A stretch of 33,824 nt of DNA from Gemmatimonadota bacterium (GCA_003222155.1 QHUU01000079.1:1-33824), one strand, 5' to 3'; positions 1 through 10,837 are shown, counted from the first letter of the stretch. The notes: generated from the sequence alone by a model not told the origin. Numbers and translations are program-made.

Positions 1-555
1 ATCGCCGCGGCCGGTGAAGAGTTCTCCCGGTGCGGCTTTGAAGGGGCGCGGGTTGCCCGGATTGCGCGCCGGGCGGGCGTGAACAAGCAGCTGCTGTTTT
101 ACTACTTCCACTCGAAGCGCGGGCTGTTTTCCGCGGTGCTGGGCCAGGGTGCCGCCGAGCTGGAGCGGGCGCTGAGCGATCTCCCCGTCCCCGGTCGGGA
201 TCCCCTCGACCGCATTCGCGCCGCGCTCGCGCTGCAGTTCGACTTCCTCGCCCAGCATCCCGATCTCGTCCTATTGCTCACGTCGGCGGGGCGCTCCGAC
301 GCCCGTCCCTTTGCCCCGGCCATCAAGCAGCTGGTCGTGCTCCTCGCCGAGGGCCAGGGCCGGGGGCGGGTGCGCGATGACGTCGACCCCCACCTCGCGG
401 CCGCCCAGGCCCTCGTGTTGATGGTCGCGTACCTCGGCCTCGAGTCCCTGATCGCCACGAGCGCGCCGCCGCTCGGCGCCGACGAGCCGGCGTTACGCGA
501 GCGCTGGAAGGACGCCGCCGTGAGACTGGTGCTGGACGGCGTGGCGGCGCACTGA
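1..555 (+). CDS. TetR/AcrR-family transcriptional regulator, 5' end outside the window
   Basis: The reading frame is open from base 1, so the N-terminus is missing; 184 residues are visible. The first visible residues (IAAAGEEFS, then GARVARIARRAGV and LLFYYFHSKRGLF) are the helix-turn-helix of TetR repressors, including the Y-Y/F-H-F-x-S-K recognition-helix signature. A GTG at 79 is only an internal valine codon, because the conserved helices continue upstream of it. The C-terminal ligand-binding half is helical and not diagnostic, so the effector is unknown. Such proteins usually repress adjacent efflux or lipid genes; the relevant target may lie left of the window. The gene converges on the DUF5916 gene with only 4 bp between their stops. 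Confidence 0.9.
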   Translation: MAAAGEEFSRCGFEGARVARIARRAGVNKQLLFYYFHSKRGLFSAVLGQGAAELERALSDLPVPGRDPLDRIRAALALQFDFLAQHPDLVLLLTSAGRSDARPFAPAIKQLVVLLAEGQGRGRVRDDVDPHLAAAQALVLMVAYLGLESLIATSAPPLGADEPALRERWKDAAVRLVLDGVAAH

Positions 556-559
556 CGCC

Positions 560-3091
560 CTACCAGTTGATCCAGTAGGACGCCTTCACGAGAAACGTGT
601 TCTTGGGATGCAGACCAAATAGGTCCTGGAAGTCGCCCGTGAGCGATCGCGGCCCCATGGCCGACGCGTCGTCCCCACGTCCCTGCGTCCACACGACGAA
701 TAGGGTCGAACCGGGCCGGTACTCCCAGCGTACCACAGCGGTCGAGTTGAACGCCTTGCTATTGAAGCCACCCGGATGGTTGGTCACCGACGTATCGCCG
801 TAGATCTTGTACCGCTGGTCGAGCGCGGTGGCGTTCGGATGATCCAGCTCGCGAATGTCCGAATAGGTGCCCTTGCTGACAAACGGCTGGGCGTAGAGCT
901 GTAGCGTGAGCGTCGTGCTGAGCGTGTAATCGACCCGGCCGGTGAGCGAGACGGTCTTCTGCGCGAGATGTGCAAAGGTGTAGTGGGTCGTGTCGTTCTT
1001 GGTGAACGTGCCGAACCACTGGATGTGGTTCACATTGTGGGTCGCGCTTACGATGACGGAGGTGTTGACCTGGCTCGCGATGCGGTATGTCGCCTGCACG
1101 TTGCCGTTGAACCGCTCCGACCGACCGCCGTCGCCACGCCAGTAGTTGAACCAGATGTATGGGACGAACGCGGGGCGTCCGTCGCCGTCCACCTCTAGCC
1201 ACGGGGCGACATAGGGATCCACCCGCACGGCCGGTCCCCCACGCGAGCAGTTGCGATCGCAGAACGTGGTGCCGAGCTGGCCCACGGTGACGCCGCCGTG
1301 GACCCACCAGCGGTTCTTCAGCATGACATGGCCGTTGGTGTTGGCCGCGCGCTCGACGGGAGTGCCTGCCGCCGTCCAGTATTGCCACCAGTTGAAGTTC
1401 CAAAACGCCTGCTGGTAGATCGAAGACGGATGCAGCGCTTGCAGGCCGAACCAGGTGTTCCAGCTCTGTTGGTCCGCCTGCAAGAGGAAACCGAGGTCAT
1501 TTGCCTCAAAGCCCTGGGAGCGACGCAGGTAGCTGGTCTCGAATCGGGTAATGCCGCCGCCCACCTTGCCGAACAGGAGTTCCTCGGCGTTGCCCGAGAG
1601 GCTGGTCCGGGTCGAATCGAAGCTCCCGGTCCGCTGGTAGAAGTGCACGGGATCCCGTTGGGTGCGGGCGATGGCCTGCTCGGTCCCGGCGACGCGGCTC
1701 AGGTCGAGGGACCCCGAGATCTGATAGTGCCCGCGGAGGAAGCGGTGCCGGAAGTCCACCGCTCCGACATAGGCGCTGCGACGCAGCACCGTATCGGTCC
1801 AGCGGTCGAGGTTTCGGTTCACCGCTGTGACCATAGCGCCCACGCCGCTTTCGCCGTTGCGGAAGTCCTGCTGGGTCCGCACCGCGGCGTAGTTGGTGGT
1901 GGGCTCCATCGTTTCGCCGAGTGGGCTCGCGGCGCTCTGCGTAACGGCATCGAGGACACCGACGGTCTGTCCGCCGGGCAGCCGGCCCGTCAGCTTCGCG
2001 GCTCCATAGATCGTCGTGGCCGTCGGAGAGCCCGGCTCGCCGTAGTCGAGCTGGGGCGCGCGCCCGATGCGCCGAGAGTAAAACAGCCCCTCGCCGTTGC
2101 AGTTCACCTGGCTGCAATTCACGTTGAACCTGAAGATGCCCGCGCCCTGGACGAAGAATGGCCGCCGCTCTTGAAAGAACGTCTCGAACGCGGTGAGGTT
2201 GAGCACCGCCGGATCCGCTTCCACCTGACCGAAATCGGGATTGACCGTCGCATCGAGCGTGAGGCTCGGCGTGAGCCCGTATTTCAAGTCGGCGCCGCCC
2301 GTCACCTTCTGGGAGCGGTCGAACGCGCCGCCGCTCGCCACGGACACGTTCTTCGTCACCACGTACGGCGCCACCTCGGGCCGGCGCGGCGAGGGCAGGC
2401 CGTCCAGGCCGGTCAGCTCGCCCAGTTGGGACGAGATGCCCGCCTGGGAATTGCGGTACAGCGGCCAGCTCACGCGCTCCGAATAGCGCTGGATGTCGCG
2501 CCACACGGCGAAGCCGAACGTATTCGTGGCCCGGGGCACGTAGCGCAGCTGCGAGAGCGGGATCCGGAACTCGGCGGTCCAGCCGAGCGAGTCGACCAGC
2601 GTCGCGGCGTCCCACACCGCGTCCCAGGCGTCGTCTTCTTGTGCGTCGTTGTACATCGCGTAGTCGCGCTTCACGCCGGCCGGGTTCACGGCGAACTCGA
2701 AGCCGGAGCGGCGGTCGTGGTAGGAATCGATCATGATCTTGAGCTGGTCGGTGGCGGCGCGGACGTCGCGGCGCGCGAGCAGCTTCAGGATGCTGTCGGG
2801 ATGGGGGTCGAACGCCCGGATGAAGACGTAGAGGTTGCGGTCGTCGTAGGCGACCTTCGCCTCGGTGGCGTATCGGGGATCGCCGTCCTCTTTCGGCTGG
2901 AACTCGCGGAACTGGGTGATCGCCGGCGCCACACGCCAAACGGCATCGTCGTCCCGGCCATCGATCACCACCGGGCTGGTCGCCCGCACCGCGGACGCCC
3001 GCTTGGCACCGGGCAATGGGTCGGCGCCACCGGCGCCGGAAGACGACGCGGTGGATTGCAGCACGATCGCGAGCAGGACGACAGCGGGCAT
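560..3091 (-). CDS. DUF5916 outer-membrane protein with N-terminal CBM9-like domain
   Basis: This 843-residue protein has a weak hydrophobic leader (residues 1-16, no basic n-region) and then a CBM9-like beta-sandwich at about 35-215 (VVIDGRDDDAVW start motif, NLYVFIRAFD, WTAEFRIPLSQL). The rest is a long aromatic-rich region of alternating strands with a terminal YWINW, as expected of an outer-membrane beta barrel whose last residue is aromatic. The mark of the family is the LDATVNPDFGQVEADP segment near residue 280, followed by FFQERRPFFVQG. DUF5916 proteins are common in Gemmatimonadota and Bacteroidota; the substrate is unknown, and carbohydrate or peptide binding at the surface is only a guess. 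The ATG at 3091 has GAGG eight bases upstream. No partner gene is adjacent. Confidence 0.85.
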   Translation of the reverse strand: MPAVVLLAIVLQSTASSSGAGGADPLPGAKRASAVRATSPVVIDGRDDDAVWRVAPAITQFREFQPKEDGDPRYATEAKVAYDDRNLYVFIRAFDPHPDSILKLLARRDVRAATDQLKIMIDSYHDRRSGFEFAVNPAGVKRDYAMYNDAQEDDAWDAVWDAATLVDSLGWTAEFRIPLSQLRYVPRATNTFGFAVWRDIQRYSERVSWPLYRNSQAGISSQLGELTGLDGLPSPRRPEVAPYVVTKNVSVASGGAFDRSQKVTGGADLKYGLTPSLTLDATVNPDFGQVEADPAVLNLTAFETFFQERRPFFVQGAGIFRFNVNCSQVNCNGEGLFYSRRIGRAPQLDYGEPGSPTATTIYGAAKLTGRLPGGQTVGVLDAVTQSAASPLGETMEPTTNYAAVRTQQDFRNGESGVGAMVTAVNRNLDRWTDTVLRRSAYVGAVDFRHRFLRGHYQISGSLDLSRVAGTEQAIARTQRDPVHFYQRTGSFDSTRTSLSGNAEELLFGKVGGGITRFETSYLRRSQGFEANDLGFLLQADQQSWNTWFGLQALHPSSIYQQAFWNFNWWQYWTAAGTPVERAANTNGHVMLKNRWWVHGGVTVGQLGTTFCDRNCSRGGPAVRVDPYVAPWLEVDGDGRPAFVPYIWFNYWRGDGGRSERFNGNVQATYRIASQVNTSVIVSATHNVNHIQWFGTFTKNDTTHYTFAHLAQKTVSLTGRVDYTLSTTLTLQLYAQPFVSKGTYSDIRELDHPNATALDQRYKIYGDTSVTNHPGGFNSKAFNSTAVVRWEYRPGSTLFVVWTQGRGDDASAMGPRSLTGDFQDLFGLHPKNTFLVKASYWINW

Positions 3092-3179
3092 GACGGGAGC
3101 CTCGAGACCTGGTCGGACGATTAGACAGCTCTTACGGTGAAAGGGTTGGGCAGGTTCCGGCCTGACGAAGCCATGACAA

Positions 3180-3209
3180 AAGCCCCCGGGCGATGCCCCG
3201 GGGGCTTTG
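3180..3209 (-). terminator. Rho-independent terminator of lon
   Basis: A perfect 12-bp inverted repeat (3180-3191 with 3198-3209; arm AAAGCCCCCGGG on the plus strand) encloses a 6-base loop. Read on the minus strand the stem ends in a run of four T. It starts 23 bp past the lon stop and before the DUF5916 start, so it should end lon transcripts. The A/T ends on both arms mean it could also act on plus-strand transcripts. Confidence 0.85.
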
Positions 3210-3231
3210 AACGTCCGAACAGAGTTGCCGA

Positions 3232-5661
3232 TCAGTTGTGCGTGGCGATCAAGCTCGGCTCGATGGGCGCCGCGCCGTCGAACACGAGGTGTCCCGCCTC
3301 GAAGCGCGCACCGCGCAGGGCCAGCGTCAGCACTTCGTCAAGGTCTTCCACCAGGTGCACCTGCAGCGACGAGCGCACGTCCTCGGGGAGGTCCTCGAGA
3401 TCGGGCGCGTTCTCCTTGGGGAGCACGACCGTGCGGATGCCCGCGCGCACGGCGCCGAGCACCTTCTCCTTGACCCCTCCGATCGGCAACACCCGGCCCC
3501 GCAGGGTGATCTCGCCCGTCATCGCCAGGTCATGGCGCGCCGGGCGGCGCGACAGCGCCGAGACGAGTGCCGTCGCCATGGTGACGCCCGCCGAGGGCCC
3601 GTCCTTCGGGATGGCACCCGCGGGGACGTGGACGTGGATGTCCGTGTCGGCGAACGCCTCCTCGGGAATGCCCAGCTGGTCGGCGTGCGACTTGGCGTAC
3701 GTGAGGGCCGCCCGCGCCGACTCCTTCATTACGTCTCCCAACTGGCCGGTGAGCACGAGCTCGCCCTTGCCCCGCATGACGCTCGCCTCGACGAACATGA
3801 TGTCGCCGCCGACGGGCGTGTAGTACATGCCCGTGGCCACGCCTGCCTGGTCTTCGCGCGCCTTGTGCTCCGGATGGACCTTGGGCCGTCCGATCAGGTC
3901 ATCCACGTGGCCCGCGTCGACGCGGATGCGCTCGACCTCACCGCCCGCGATCTTGCGGGCGACCTTGCGGCCCAGCTTCCCGATCTCGCGCTCCAGCTGC
4001 CGAACACCGGCCTCGCGCGTGTAGCTGGCGATGATTTCACTGAGCGCGGCATCGGTGATCTCGAGCTGCTCGGGCGAGAGCCCGTTGTCGCGCAGCTGTC
4101 GAGGCACGAGGTAACGCTTGGCGATCTCGAGCTTCTCACGCTCCGTGTAGCCGGCGAAGTTCACGGTCTCGAGCCGGTCGAGCAGCGGCCCCGGAATGCT
4201 CTGCGGGAAGTTCGCCGTCGCGATGAACAACACCTCCGACAGGTCGAACGGGACGCCGAGGTAGTGGTCCGTGAACGAGTCGTTCTGGGCCGGATCGAGC
4301 ACTTCGAGCAGCGCCGCGGCGGGGTCGCCCTGGAACGACACGCCCAGCTTGTCGACCTCGTCGAGCAGGAACACCGGGTTCTTGGCGCCGGCCTGTTTCA
4401 TCCCCTGAATGATGCGACCGGGCATGGCGCCCACATAGGTGCGGCGGTGACCGCGGATGTCGGCCTCGTCGCGCGCACCCCCCAGCGAGATGCGCACGTA
4501 CGGCCGTCCCATGGCCCGCGCGATCGATTTCGCGATCGACGTTTTCCCCACACCCGGCGGCCCGACGAACAGGAGAATGGGCCCCTTGGCTTCCTTGTCG
4601 TCGTCGTTGCCCCGGGCGGCGTCCTGGGGCGAGCGCTGGCGCAGCTGGCGCACCGCCAGAAACTCCAGCACCTGATCCTTTACGTCCTTCAGACCGTAGT
4701 GGTCCTGCTCGAGGATCTCCGCGGCACGCTTCAAGTCGAGCGACTCTTCGGCCCGCTTGTTCCAGGGCAGCTCGGCCATGGTCTCGAGGTAGGTTCGGAT
4801 CACCTGCGCTTCCATGGAATCGCGATTCGCCCGCTCGAGCCGCTGGAGCTCCCGCTCGACCTCCTTCTTGGCGGCCTCGGGGAGCTCGAGCGCCGCGAAC
4901 CGCTTCCGCAGCTCGTCCACCTCCACCACCTCATCCTCTTCGCCCAGCTCCTTGCGGATCGCTTTCAGCTGCTCGCGCAGAAACATTTCGCGCTGCCGCT
5001 CGCCCAACTCCTCCTGCACTTGCGACTTGATGTGCTCCTGAGCGTCCAGCACGCCGATCTGGCGCTGCACGTGTACGAGCACGCGCCGCAGCCGGTCCTC
5101 GACCGACAAGGTCTCGAGCAGGCCCTGGCGCTCCGCCGGCGGAATCTCGAGGTAGCCGGCGACGAGGTCCGCCAGCCGCCCGGGCTCGGTCACGCCTTCG
5201 AGCACCTGCCCGACCACGTCCTCGGGGAGGCCGGATTTCTGGCCCAGCTCCGCCGCCCGCTCGCGCGCCTCGCGATGCAGCCCGACGAACGCCGCGTCGC
5301 CCGGGTTGAGCGGAGGCAGGTCCTCCACCTCGCGCACGACGGCCTCGAGGTAGCGGCCGTTCTCGCTATAGTGCAGCGCGGTCGCCCGGGTTTCGCCGTG
5401 CAGCAGCAGCTGCACGCCGCCGAGCCCGCGCTGGATCTGGCTGATCTTGGCGATGGTCCCGGTGGTGTACAGCACGCCGGGCGTCACCGTGTCGACGTTC
5501 TCGCGCTGGGCCACCGCGAAGATGAGCCGCGAGTCGCTCTTCAGCGCGGCTTCGATGGCGCGCAACGTCGCCGGCCGTCCGGCGCCGATCGGCGTGGACA
5601 CACCGGGAAACAACACGACCTCTCGGAGTGGCAGCACCGGGAGCGTCAGTCTCTCAGACAT
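3232..5661 (-). CDS. lon: ATP-dependent protease Lon
   Basis: A cytoplasmic AAA+ serine protease that degrades damaged and regulatory proteins. With the chosen start it is 809 residues, close to the usual Lon length. In order: N-terminal LON substrate domain ([15 protein letters not shown] at about 6-20), helical linker, AAA+ module with Walker A GPPGVGKT (367-374, K373) and Walker B FLLDEVDK, and the protease domain with the Ser-Lys dyad S690 (PKDGPSAG) and K733 (GGVKEK). The S-K spacing of 43 is the same as in E. coli Lon. In-frame ATGs lie upstream at 5721 and 5697, but only the ATG at 5661 has a Shine-Dalgarno-like AAGAG nine bases before it and starts directly at the LON domain. It appears to be transcribed alone and is followed by a strong terminator. 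No CIRCE element is visible upstream. Confidence 0.97.
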   Translation of the reverse strand: MSERLTLPVLPLREVVLFPGVSTPIGAGRPATLRAIEAALKSDSRLIFAVAQRENVDTVTPGVLYTTGTIAKISQIQRGLGGVQLLLHGETRATALHYSENGRYLEAVVREVEDLPPLNPGDAAFVGLHREARERAAELGQKSGLPEDVVGQVLEGVTEPGRLADLVAGYLEIPPAERQGLLETLSVEDRLRRVLVHVQRQIGVLDAQEHIKSQVQEELGERQREMFLREQLKAIRKELGEEDEVVEVDELRKRFAALELPEAAKKEVERELQRLERANRDSMEAQVIRTYLETMAELPWNKRAEESLDLKRAAEILEQDHYGLKDVKDQVLEFLAVRQLRQRSPQDAARGNDDDKEAKGPILLFVGPPGVGKTSIAKSIARAMGRPYVRISLGGARDEADIRGHRRTYVGAMPGRIIQGMKQAGAKNPVFLLDEVDKLGVSFQGDPAAALLEVLDPAQNDSFTDHYLGVPFDLSEVLFIATANFPQSIPGPLLDRLETVNFAGYTEREKLEIAKRYLVPRQLRDNGLSPEQLEITDAALSEIIASYTREAGVRQLEREIGKLGRKVARKIAGGEVERIRVDAGHVDDLIGRPKVHPEHKAREDQAGVATGMYYTPVGGDIMFVEASVMRGKGELVLTGQLGDVMKESARAALTYAKSHADQLGIPEEAFADTDIHVHVPAGAIPKDGPSAGVTMATALVSALSRRPARHDLAMTGEITLRGRVLPIGGVKEKVLGAVRAGIRTVVLPKENAPDLEDLPEDVRSSLQVHLVEDLDEVLTLALRGARFEAGHLVFDGAAPIEPSLIATHN

Positions 5662-5871
5662 GGCTGCGATCTCTTTGTCAGGGTCTGGCCGCTGCATATG
5701 GTCGGAAGCGGTCGATAGCATCGTTCATGCCAACCAAAAACGCCGAGCTGAGCACGCGCGTTCCATCGCTCGGCGGTCAATTAGGCAGACGCTGCCGAAT
5801 AGCCATCCATTGGTGGCGTTGGACCGTCGCCTTGGCGCGACGTCTCCCGTAAGTCGAGCGCAGCTTGCAGG

Positions 5872-5900
5872 TTGCACGCCCGCTCCACGGCGGCTAATCT
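5872..5900 (+). promoter_or_regulatory. Predicted sigma70-like promoter of the Ser/Thr kinase gene
   Basis: TTGCAC (5872-5877) and TAATCT (5895-5900) are separated by exactly 17 bp, each close to the -35/-10 consensus. The expected transcript start near 5907 leaves a leader of about 20 bases containing a GAG five bases before the ATG at 5928. The remaining lon/kinase gap (5662-5871) holds nothing else I can name; no convincing lon promoter is evident. Confidence 0.6.
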
Positions 5901-5927
5901 ATCCGCGCGCACTTCACCCGAGCTGGG

Positions 5928-7769
5928 ATGAACGAAGCAGATAAGGCACTCGCGGCCCGCCTGGCACAGGCGCTGGGCAGCGCCTATACCCTCGAAGGGG
6001 AAATCGGCCGGGGCGGGATGGGCGTGGTCTTCAACGCTCGCGACGAGCGACTGAAGCGACGCGTCGCCGTCAAGGTGCTTCCCCCCGAACTCGCGTTCCG
6101 CGAGGAAATCCGGTTGCGCTTCGTGCGCGAGGCGGAGACCGCGGCCCGTTTGTCCCACCCCCACATTGTGCCAATCCACTCCGTGGGCGAGGGGCGGGAC
6201 GGGCTCGTGTACTTCGTGATGGCGTATGTGGACGGGGAGTCGCTCGGGGCGAAGCTCAAGCGCCGCGGGCGACTGCCGCCGGACGAGGCGCGTCGCATCA
6301 TGCTGGAGACGGCGGACGCGCTCGGAGCCGCGCACGCGCTGGGCATCATTCATCGCGACGTGAAACCCGACAATATCCTGCTGGAGGGCAGTCGCGGCCG
6401 CGTCGTAGTCACCGATTTCGGGATCGCGAAGGCACTCTCGTCGACCACGGGTTCCGCGACCCTGACGGCGACCGGGGTCGCCATCGGGACGCCGCATTAC
6501 ATGAGCCCGGAGCAGGCGGCGGGCGACCGCGAGATCGATGGCCGCTCGGACATCTACAGCCTGGGAGTGGTGGCATTTCAGACGCTGGCGGGGGAGCTGC
6601 CATTCCAGGCCCCCACGGTGCCCGGGATCCTGGTGAAGCAGATCACGGAGCGGGCGCCGCTCGTCACCGACAAGCGGCCGGACGTTCCCGAGGACCTGGC
6701 CGCGTGCGTGATGCGGTCGCTCGAGAAGGATCCGGAAGATCGCTGGCCCACGGCGGATGCGCTGCGGCGCGCGCTCGAGGCGCGCAGCGCCACGATGTAC
6801 CAGCCGCGTCGCCCCAGCCTGTCGCGGGCGGCGCGGCCGCTTCCCCCGGCGGCGCGCGAGCCGCTGCCGGGGCGGCACACCGGCTTCGACCGGGCGGCCC
6901 GACGGCTCGAGCGCGTGCGCGAGCGCCCGCAGCTCGCGCCGAGCGGTGAGCCCGAGGTCGTGCGGGAGCTGCGGAGCCGGCTGGTCACGTGGGCGTCGGT
7001 GTGTGGGTCGCTCTTCATGATCAACGTCGCGACCGGGCCACACCGGCCGACCTGGTCGCTCTTCGTCGCGGGTGTCTGGGCGGGTACGGTCCTGTTACCG
7101 CGTGTCGTGCGGTTGTGGCACGCCGGGTATTCCTGGCGCGACGTGCTCGCCCGCCCGCCCGCACCGGACGCGATCGGGGCGCGCCTCGCCGCGGGAGGGC
7201 GCCGCCCGGTCGAGCTGCCGCGGGCCACGACCGACGAGTTCGGGCACGAGGCCGAGTCGATCCAGCAGGCGCGCAGCGATCGCAAGGCGATCCTCCGGAT
7301 CGTGGATCGGCTGCCCAAATCGGAGCGGAAACTGCTCCCCGACATCGTGGCGACGGCGGACGCGTTGCTCACTCGGGCCGAGGAGCTCGCGCGCATGCTG
7401 CAGGCGATGAGCGGCAGCGTGGACCAGGGAGCCCTCAGGCGGCTGGAGGAGAAGATCGACGCGACCAGGCGCCAGCCGGACGGAGTCGAGCGCGACCGGC
7501 AGGTGAGCCTGCTCAATCGCCAGCGCCAGACGCTGACCGACCTGCTCACCCGACGCCAGCTTGTGGGGGACCAGCTGGAGTCGTGCGTGCTGGCCATGCA
7601 GAACGTCCGGTTCGACCTGCTCCGCCTGCGCTCGGCCGGCGTGGCGGTCGCGCTGGACGACCTCACGCGCGCCACGCAACAGGCGCGCGCGCTGTCGCGC
7701 GACGTGGACCACGTCATCGCGGCCGCGGGAGAAATCAAGGAAGCCCTGGGCGAGCGGCCCGGGGCTTAG
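5928..7769 (+). CDS. Membrane-hairpin Ser/Thr protein kinase (Pkn type)
   Basis: A 613-residue Hanks-type kinase. The kinase domain spans about 20-285 and has every catalytic element: glycine loop GRGGMG (27-32), K49 in AVKV, HRDVKPDN (142-149, catalytic D144), DFG (163-165) and the activation-segment end GTPHYMSPEQ (187-196). A proline/arginine-rich linker follows. Two hydrophobic segments (about 353-370 and 376-393) are joined by a very short loop, so both the kinase and the C-terminal 220 residues should be cytoplasmic. The tail is charged and helical, probably coiled coil (about 435-605). There are no PASTA, TPR or beta-propeller sensor repeats, so the input is probably internal. Its target is unknown. 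It converges on the MFS/SpeE-like gene with a 4-bp overlap of the ends. Confidence 0.93.
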   Translation: MNEADKALAARLAQALGSAYTLEGEIGRGGMGVVFNARDERLKRRVAVKVLPPELAFREEIRLRFVREAETAARLSHPHIVPIHSVGEGRDGLVYFVMAYVDGESLGAKLKRRGRLPPDEARRIMLETADALGAAHALGIIHRDVKPDNILLEGSRGRVVVTDFGIAKALSSTTGSATLTATGVAIGTPHYMSPEQAAGDREIDGRSDIYSLGVVAFQTLAGELPFQAPTVPGILVKQITERAPLVTDKRPDVPEDLAACVMRSLEKDPEDRWPTADALRRALEARSATMYQPRRPSLSRAARPLPPAAREPLPGRHTGFDRAARRLERVRERPQLAPSGEPEVVRELRSRLVTWASVCGSLFMINVATGPHRPTWSLFVAGVWAGTVLLPRVVRLWHAGYSWRDVLARPPAPDAIGARLAAGGRRPVELPRATTDEFGHEAESIQQARSDRKAILRIVDRLPKSERKLLPDIVATADALLTRAEELARMLQAMSGSVDQGALRRLEEKIDATRRQPDGVERDRQVSLLNRQRQTLTDLLTRRQLVGDQLESCVLAMQNVRFDLLRLRSAGVAVALDDLTRATQQARALSRDVDHVIAAAGEIKEALGERPGA

Positions 7770-10700
7770 CGCCTCGCCCCTGCCCGGCAGTGCCAGAGGC
7801 GGTCCGGCGCATCCGTCACCTCGATGCCGAACTCCTCCAACACCAGAAACTGAGTGGCCGCGTCGTCGCAGCGGCCCTCCCGGAGCGCGACCGCTGCGCG
7901 GAGCTCGTACGGTGTGGTCCACCCGGGATGCGCACGCGCGGCAGCGGCCAGTACGCTGTCGGCGAGTCGGGGCGGTCCCGTGAGGGCGAGGGCGGCGAGC
8001 GGATCGTGCAGCATGCCCGCGGGAAACGGGTGGCGGTACGTGCCACGGCCGCTCGTGAGCGCACGGCGCAGCGCCGCAGCGGTGCCGCTCCAATCCGCCG
8101 CGCGCGCCGCGACCGCAGCCAGGCCTGCTTCGGCTTCTGCCGTGTCGCCCCCGCGGGCGATGGCCTCCTGAAGCAGGGCCGCGCGCCTGCGCTGGTCGCC
8201 CCGTCGCGCCGCCAGCGCCGCAGCGAACAGCAACGCCTCGGGGTGGCGCGAGCGGACCAGGCCGGGCAGGACGCTGTCCACGAACGCCGTGTCGCCCGCC
8301 GCGAAGCGCATCCGCGCGACGCGTACCAACCAGACCGGATTGTCGGGCTGGGCGCGGTGCGCGGCCATGAGGATCGGGCCCTGGGTGGAGGGGAGACGCG
8401 GCGCGGTCATCGCGCGCGCCAGCAGCACCGGGGAGGTGCCGGGGTGGCCGCCGACCCGGAGCTCGAGGGCCATGAGCGAGTCGAAGACGTGCGCGTCCCA
8501 GTCGGCGTCGAGGAACCGGCGGGCCGCCACGAACTCGAGCTCGGGACGGTCGTCCCGGTGCGTGAGCGTGCCGCGCTCGGCGAGCTGGGCGACACCGTTC
8601 TCGTCCAACAGGTGGCGACCGAAGTGATCGCCCACGGAGTCGATCCCCAGCCATTCCCGGCTCAGCCCCCCCAACGCCGTGCCGGGGGCCAACAGCCGTC
8701 CGATCCAGGCCCGATCGTACCGGAGGGGCCGGTCGGAAGCCAGGATCATGAGGTCGAGGCTCGAGGAGAACCACACCTCCACGTGAGGGAACACGGCGCG
8801 CACATTGCGCACGATGCCGGCGACGATCGGTAGGGGCAGCTGGTAGAGCTGTACCCACTGGCTGAACACTCCCCCGTCGACGAGGCGCGATCGCACGATC
8901 TGGAAGAACTCCGGCGTATAGAGCGTCGCGACGCCGGCGACCCACGGATTAGACGGCTCGGAGACGATGACGTCGAACAAATCGCGGCGCAGTTGGAGCG
9001 CGCTGCGCGCGTCGTCCGCCACGGCCGAGACCGCCGGCCGCGCCAACACCGAGTCGTTCACACCGGCGAACAGCCCGCTCACCGACAGGACGGCGGGCTC
9101 GATCTCCACCACGCGCACGCGCCGCATACCGGGGACATCCGCCAGCACCCGCGTGGTGACCCCGCTCCCGAAGCCGATCACGAGCGCCGACGTGGGCTCC
9201 GGTCGTGCCGCCGCCGGAGCCAGCCCGAGCATGATCTGGGTGTCCATGTCACCCTGGTCCGAAGCGTCCACCTTGCCGTTGACGCGGAGCGTGCGGCCGC
9301 TGATCCCTTCCCAGACGCTGACGGTCGCGTTCCAGCCCTCGTGAAACGCGAGTTGGCGCGCCCCCCGGTGGGCGAGGAAGGCCTGGCGAGCGGCGGGGCT
9401 CATGGGGTCGCGAGCGTAGATGGTGGGGCCGAGATCGATCAAGCGGGAGCTCCAGCCCGCGGCGCCGACGGCGGCGCCGAGCGCGATGCTCCCGAGCCCT
9501 CCAGCCGCGAGCACCCGGAGCCGCAAGGCGCGGTGCTCCGCCGAGCCTTCCGCCACCCCGCGAGCGGCGAGCGCCGCGAGCACGAGGGCGGCCACGCCGT
9601 TGATGACGAGACCCAGTCGCAGCGTGGTCTCGGTGCCGAGCGTGACGACGAGCACGAAGCCGGTGAGCACCGCACCCGCGATGCTGCCCAGCGTGTTGAG
9701 CGCGTAGGCGGCGCCGACGTCGGCGCCGCGGGCCGCGTCACGCGGCGCGGCGAGATCCGCGAGCAGCGGGAAGCTCAATCCCATCCCCACCGCGGGAATC
9801 AGCACGACGGCACCGACCGCGAGGCCCAGCAGCCCGAGGCGTTCGGTCGCCCCGAAGCCGGGGTGCTGGAACACGCTGATGACGTAGAGGGGCAGCGCGC
9901 CGAAAAACGCGAGCAGCAGCGCCGCTCCCGCTCCGGTAATCCCCTGGGCCAGCGCCGCGTCGGCCACTGGAGGCGGCCGGGCGGGGCTCCGCCGGGCGAC
10001 GATCGCGCTGCCCAGGCCGATCCCGAGCAGGAAAACGAGCAGCACGAGCGTGAAGGCATAGGTCGAGCCTCCGACCACCATCACGAGGACGCGCGTCCAG
10101 GCGATCTCGTCCAGCAACGATGCAAAGGCGGTCACGGCGAGGAGGGCGAGAGCCACGCGCCGGGTACGATCCGGCGGGCGCGCGGTGGGTGACGGCGGGG
10201 CGGGGCTCGGGTCGAGCGGCCGCGCCAGCGCGAGTGCCGCGGCCCCGAGGGTGAGGTTGAGCGCGGCCGTCGCGTACAGCGATGGGCGAATCCCGACCCG
10301 TTCGATCAGGAAGAAGCCGGCGAGCGCCGTACCGACGACCGCGCCGAGGGTATTGAGCGCGTACAGGCGCCCCAGAGAGGTCTGAAGCCGATCGCGCTCC
10401 ACCCCCATGAATCCCTTCGTCAGGGCGGGAAGCGTTCCCCCCATGAGCGTGGTCGGCACGAGCAACACGAGTGCCGCGAGGCCGAATCGCAGCGTGACGC
10501 TCGCGGCGCCCCCCAGGGCAAGCGTTCCCGCGGTGCCGATGTAGACCCGATGCGCCAGCGACAGGACGAAGGGAGACGCGAGCCCGAACACGCCGATCGC
10601 GATCTCGAGCCAGCCATAGAGCGCGGCGGGCCTTTCGTGGCGGTCCGCTTTCCGCCCGAGCAGCCAGGCGCCGAGGCCGAGGCCGCCCATGTAGGCCGCC

Positions 10701-10837
10701 ACCACGGTGGTGATGGACTGGATGGTGGACCCGAAGGCCTGGTACAGGATCCGGACCCACAGGAGCTCGTACACGAGCCCCGTGGCGCCCGAGAAGAAAA
10801 ACAGCAGACTATACGCCCGCGCGGCGTTAGAACGCAT
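7766..10837 (-). CDS. Fused MFS-type membrane domain / spermidine synthase-like protein with helical tail
   Basis: This 1023-residue protein has three parts. Residues 1 to about 450 contain many transmembrane segments ([15 protein letters not shown] start, [16 protein letters not shown]). Residues about 480-720 form a Rossmann aminopropyltransferase-like domain with the nucleotide-binding GFGSG near 553, an acidic VEIEPAVL strand and [11 protein letters not shown] near 630, where classical spermidine synthases carry a D-S-T/S-D-P motif. The final 250 residues are alanine-rich helical repeats, TPR-like in spacing. Fused MFS/spermidine synthase proteins are known in Gemmatimonadota and relatives, but their reaction is not established; the altered active-site motif makes true spermidine synthesis uncertain. 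The ATG at 10837 lies 11 bases inside the end of the E1 gene, so translation is probably coupled. Confidence 0.85.
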   Translation of the reverse strand: MRSNAARAYSLLFFFSGATGLVYELLWVRILYQAFGSTIQSITTVVAAYMGGLGLGAWLLGRKADRHERPAALYGWLEIAIGVFGLASPFVLSLAHRVYIGTAGTLALGGAASVTLRFGLAALVLLVPTTLMGGTLPALTKGFMGVERDRLQTSLGRLYALNTLGAVVGTALAGFFLIERVGIRPSLYATAALNLTLGAAALALARPLDPSPAPPSPTARPPDRTRRVALALLAVTAFASLLDEIAWTRVLVMVVGGSTYAFTLVLLVFLLGIGLGSAIVARRSPARPPPVADAALAQGITGAGAALLLAFFGALPLYVISVFQHPGFGATERLGLLGLAVGAVVLIPAVGMGLSFPLLADLAAPRDAARGADVGAAYALNTLGSIAGAVLTGFVLVVTLGTETTLRLGLVINGVAALVLAALAARGVAEGSAEHRALRLRVLAAGGLGSIALGAAVGAAGWSSRLIDLGPTIYARDPMSPAARQAFLAHRGARQLAFHEGWNATVSVWEGISGRTLRVNGKVDASDQGDMDTQIMLGLAPAAARPEPTSALVIGFGSGVTTRVLADVPGMRRVRVVEIEPAVLSVSGLFAGVNDSVLARPAVSAVADDARSALQLRRDLFDVIVSEPSNPWVAGVATLYTPEFFQIVRSRLVDGGVFSQWVQLYQLPLPIVAGIVRNVRAVFPHVEVWFSSSLDLMILASDRPLRYDRAWIGRLLAPGTALGGLSREWLGIDSVGDHFGRHLLDENGVAQLAERGTLTHRDDRPELEFVAARRFLDADWDAHVFDSLMALELRVGGHPGTSPVLLARAMTAPRLPSTQGPILMAAHRAQPDNPVWLVRVARMRFAAGDTAFVDSVLPGLVRSRHPEALLFAAALAARRGDQRRRAALLQEAIARGGDTAEAEAGLAAVAARAADWSGTAAALRRALTSGRGTYRHPFPAGMLHDPLAALALTGPPRLADSVLAAAARAHPGWTTPYELRAAVALREGRCDDAATQFLVLEEFGIEVTDAPDRLWHCRAGARR

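Noticed and set aside
1298-3124. 608-codon plus-strand open frame opposite the DUF5916 gene
   Set aside because: Composition is that of an antisense GC-rich frame (H, R, G, V rich), with no motif; the opposite strand has a clear domain architecture.
3238-5718. 826-codon plus-strand open frame covering lon
   Set aside because: Exact mirror of a highly conserved gene; low-complexity R/L/H-rich translation without recognisable domains.
5662-5927. Heat-shock control (CIRCE or sigma32-type site) for lon
   Set aside because: No TTAGCACTC inverted repeat and no convincing sigma32-like pair is visible upstream of lon.
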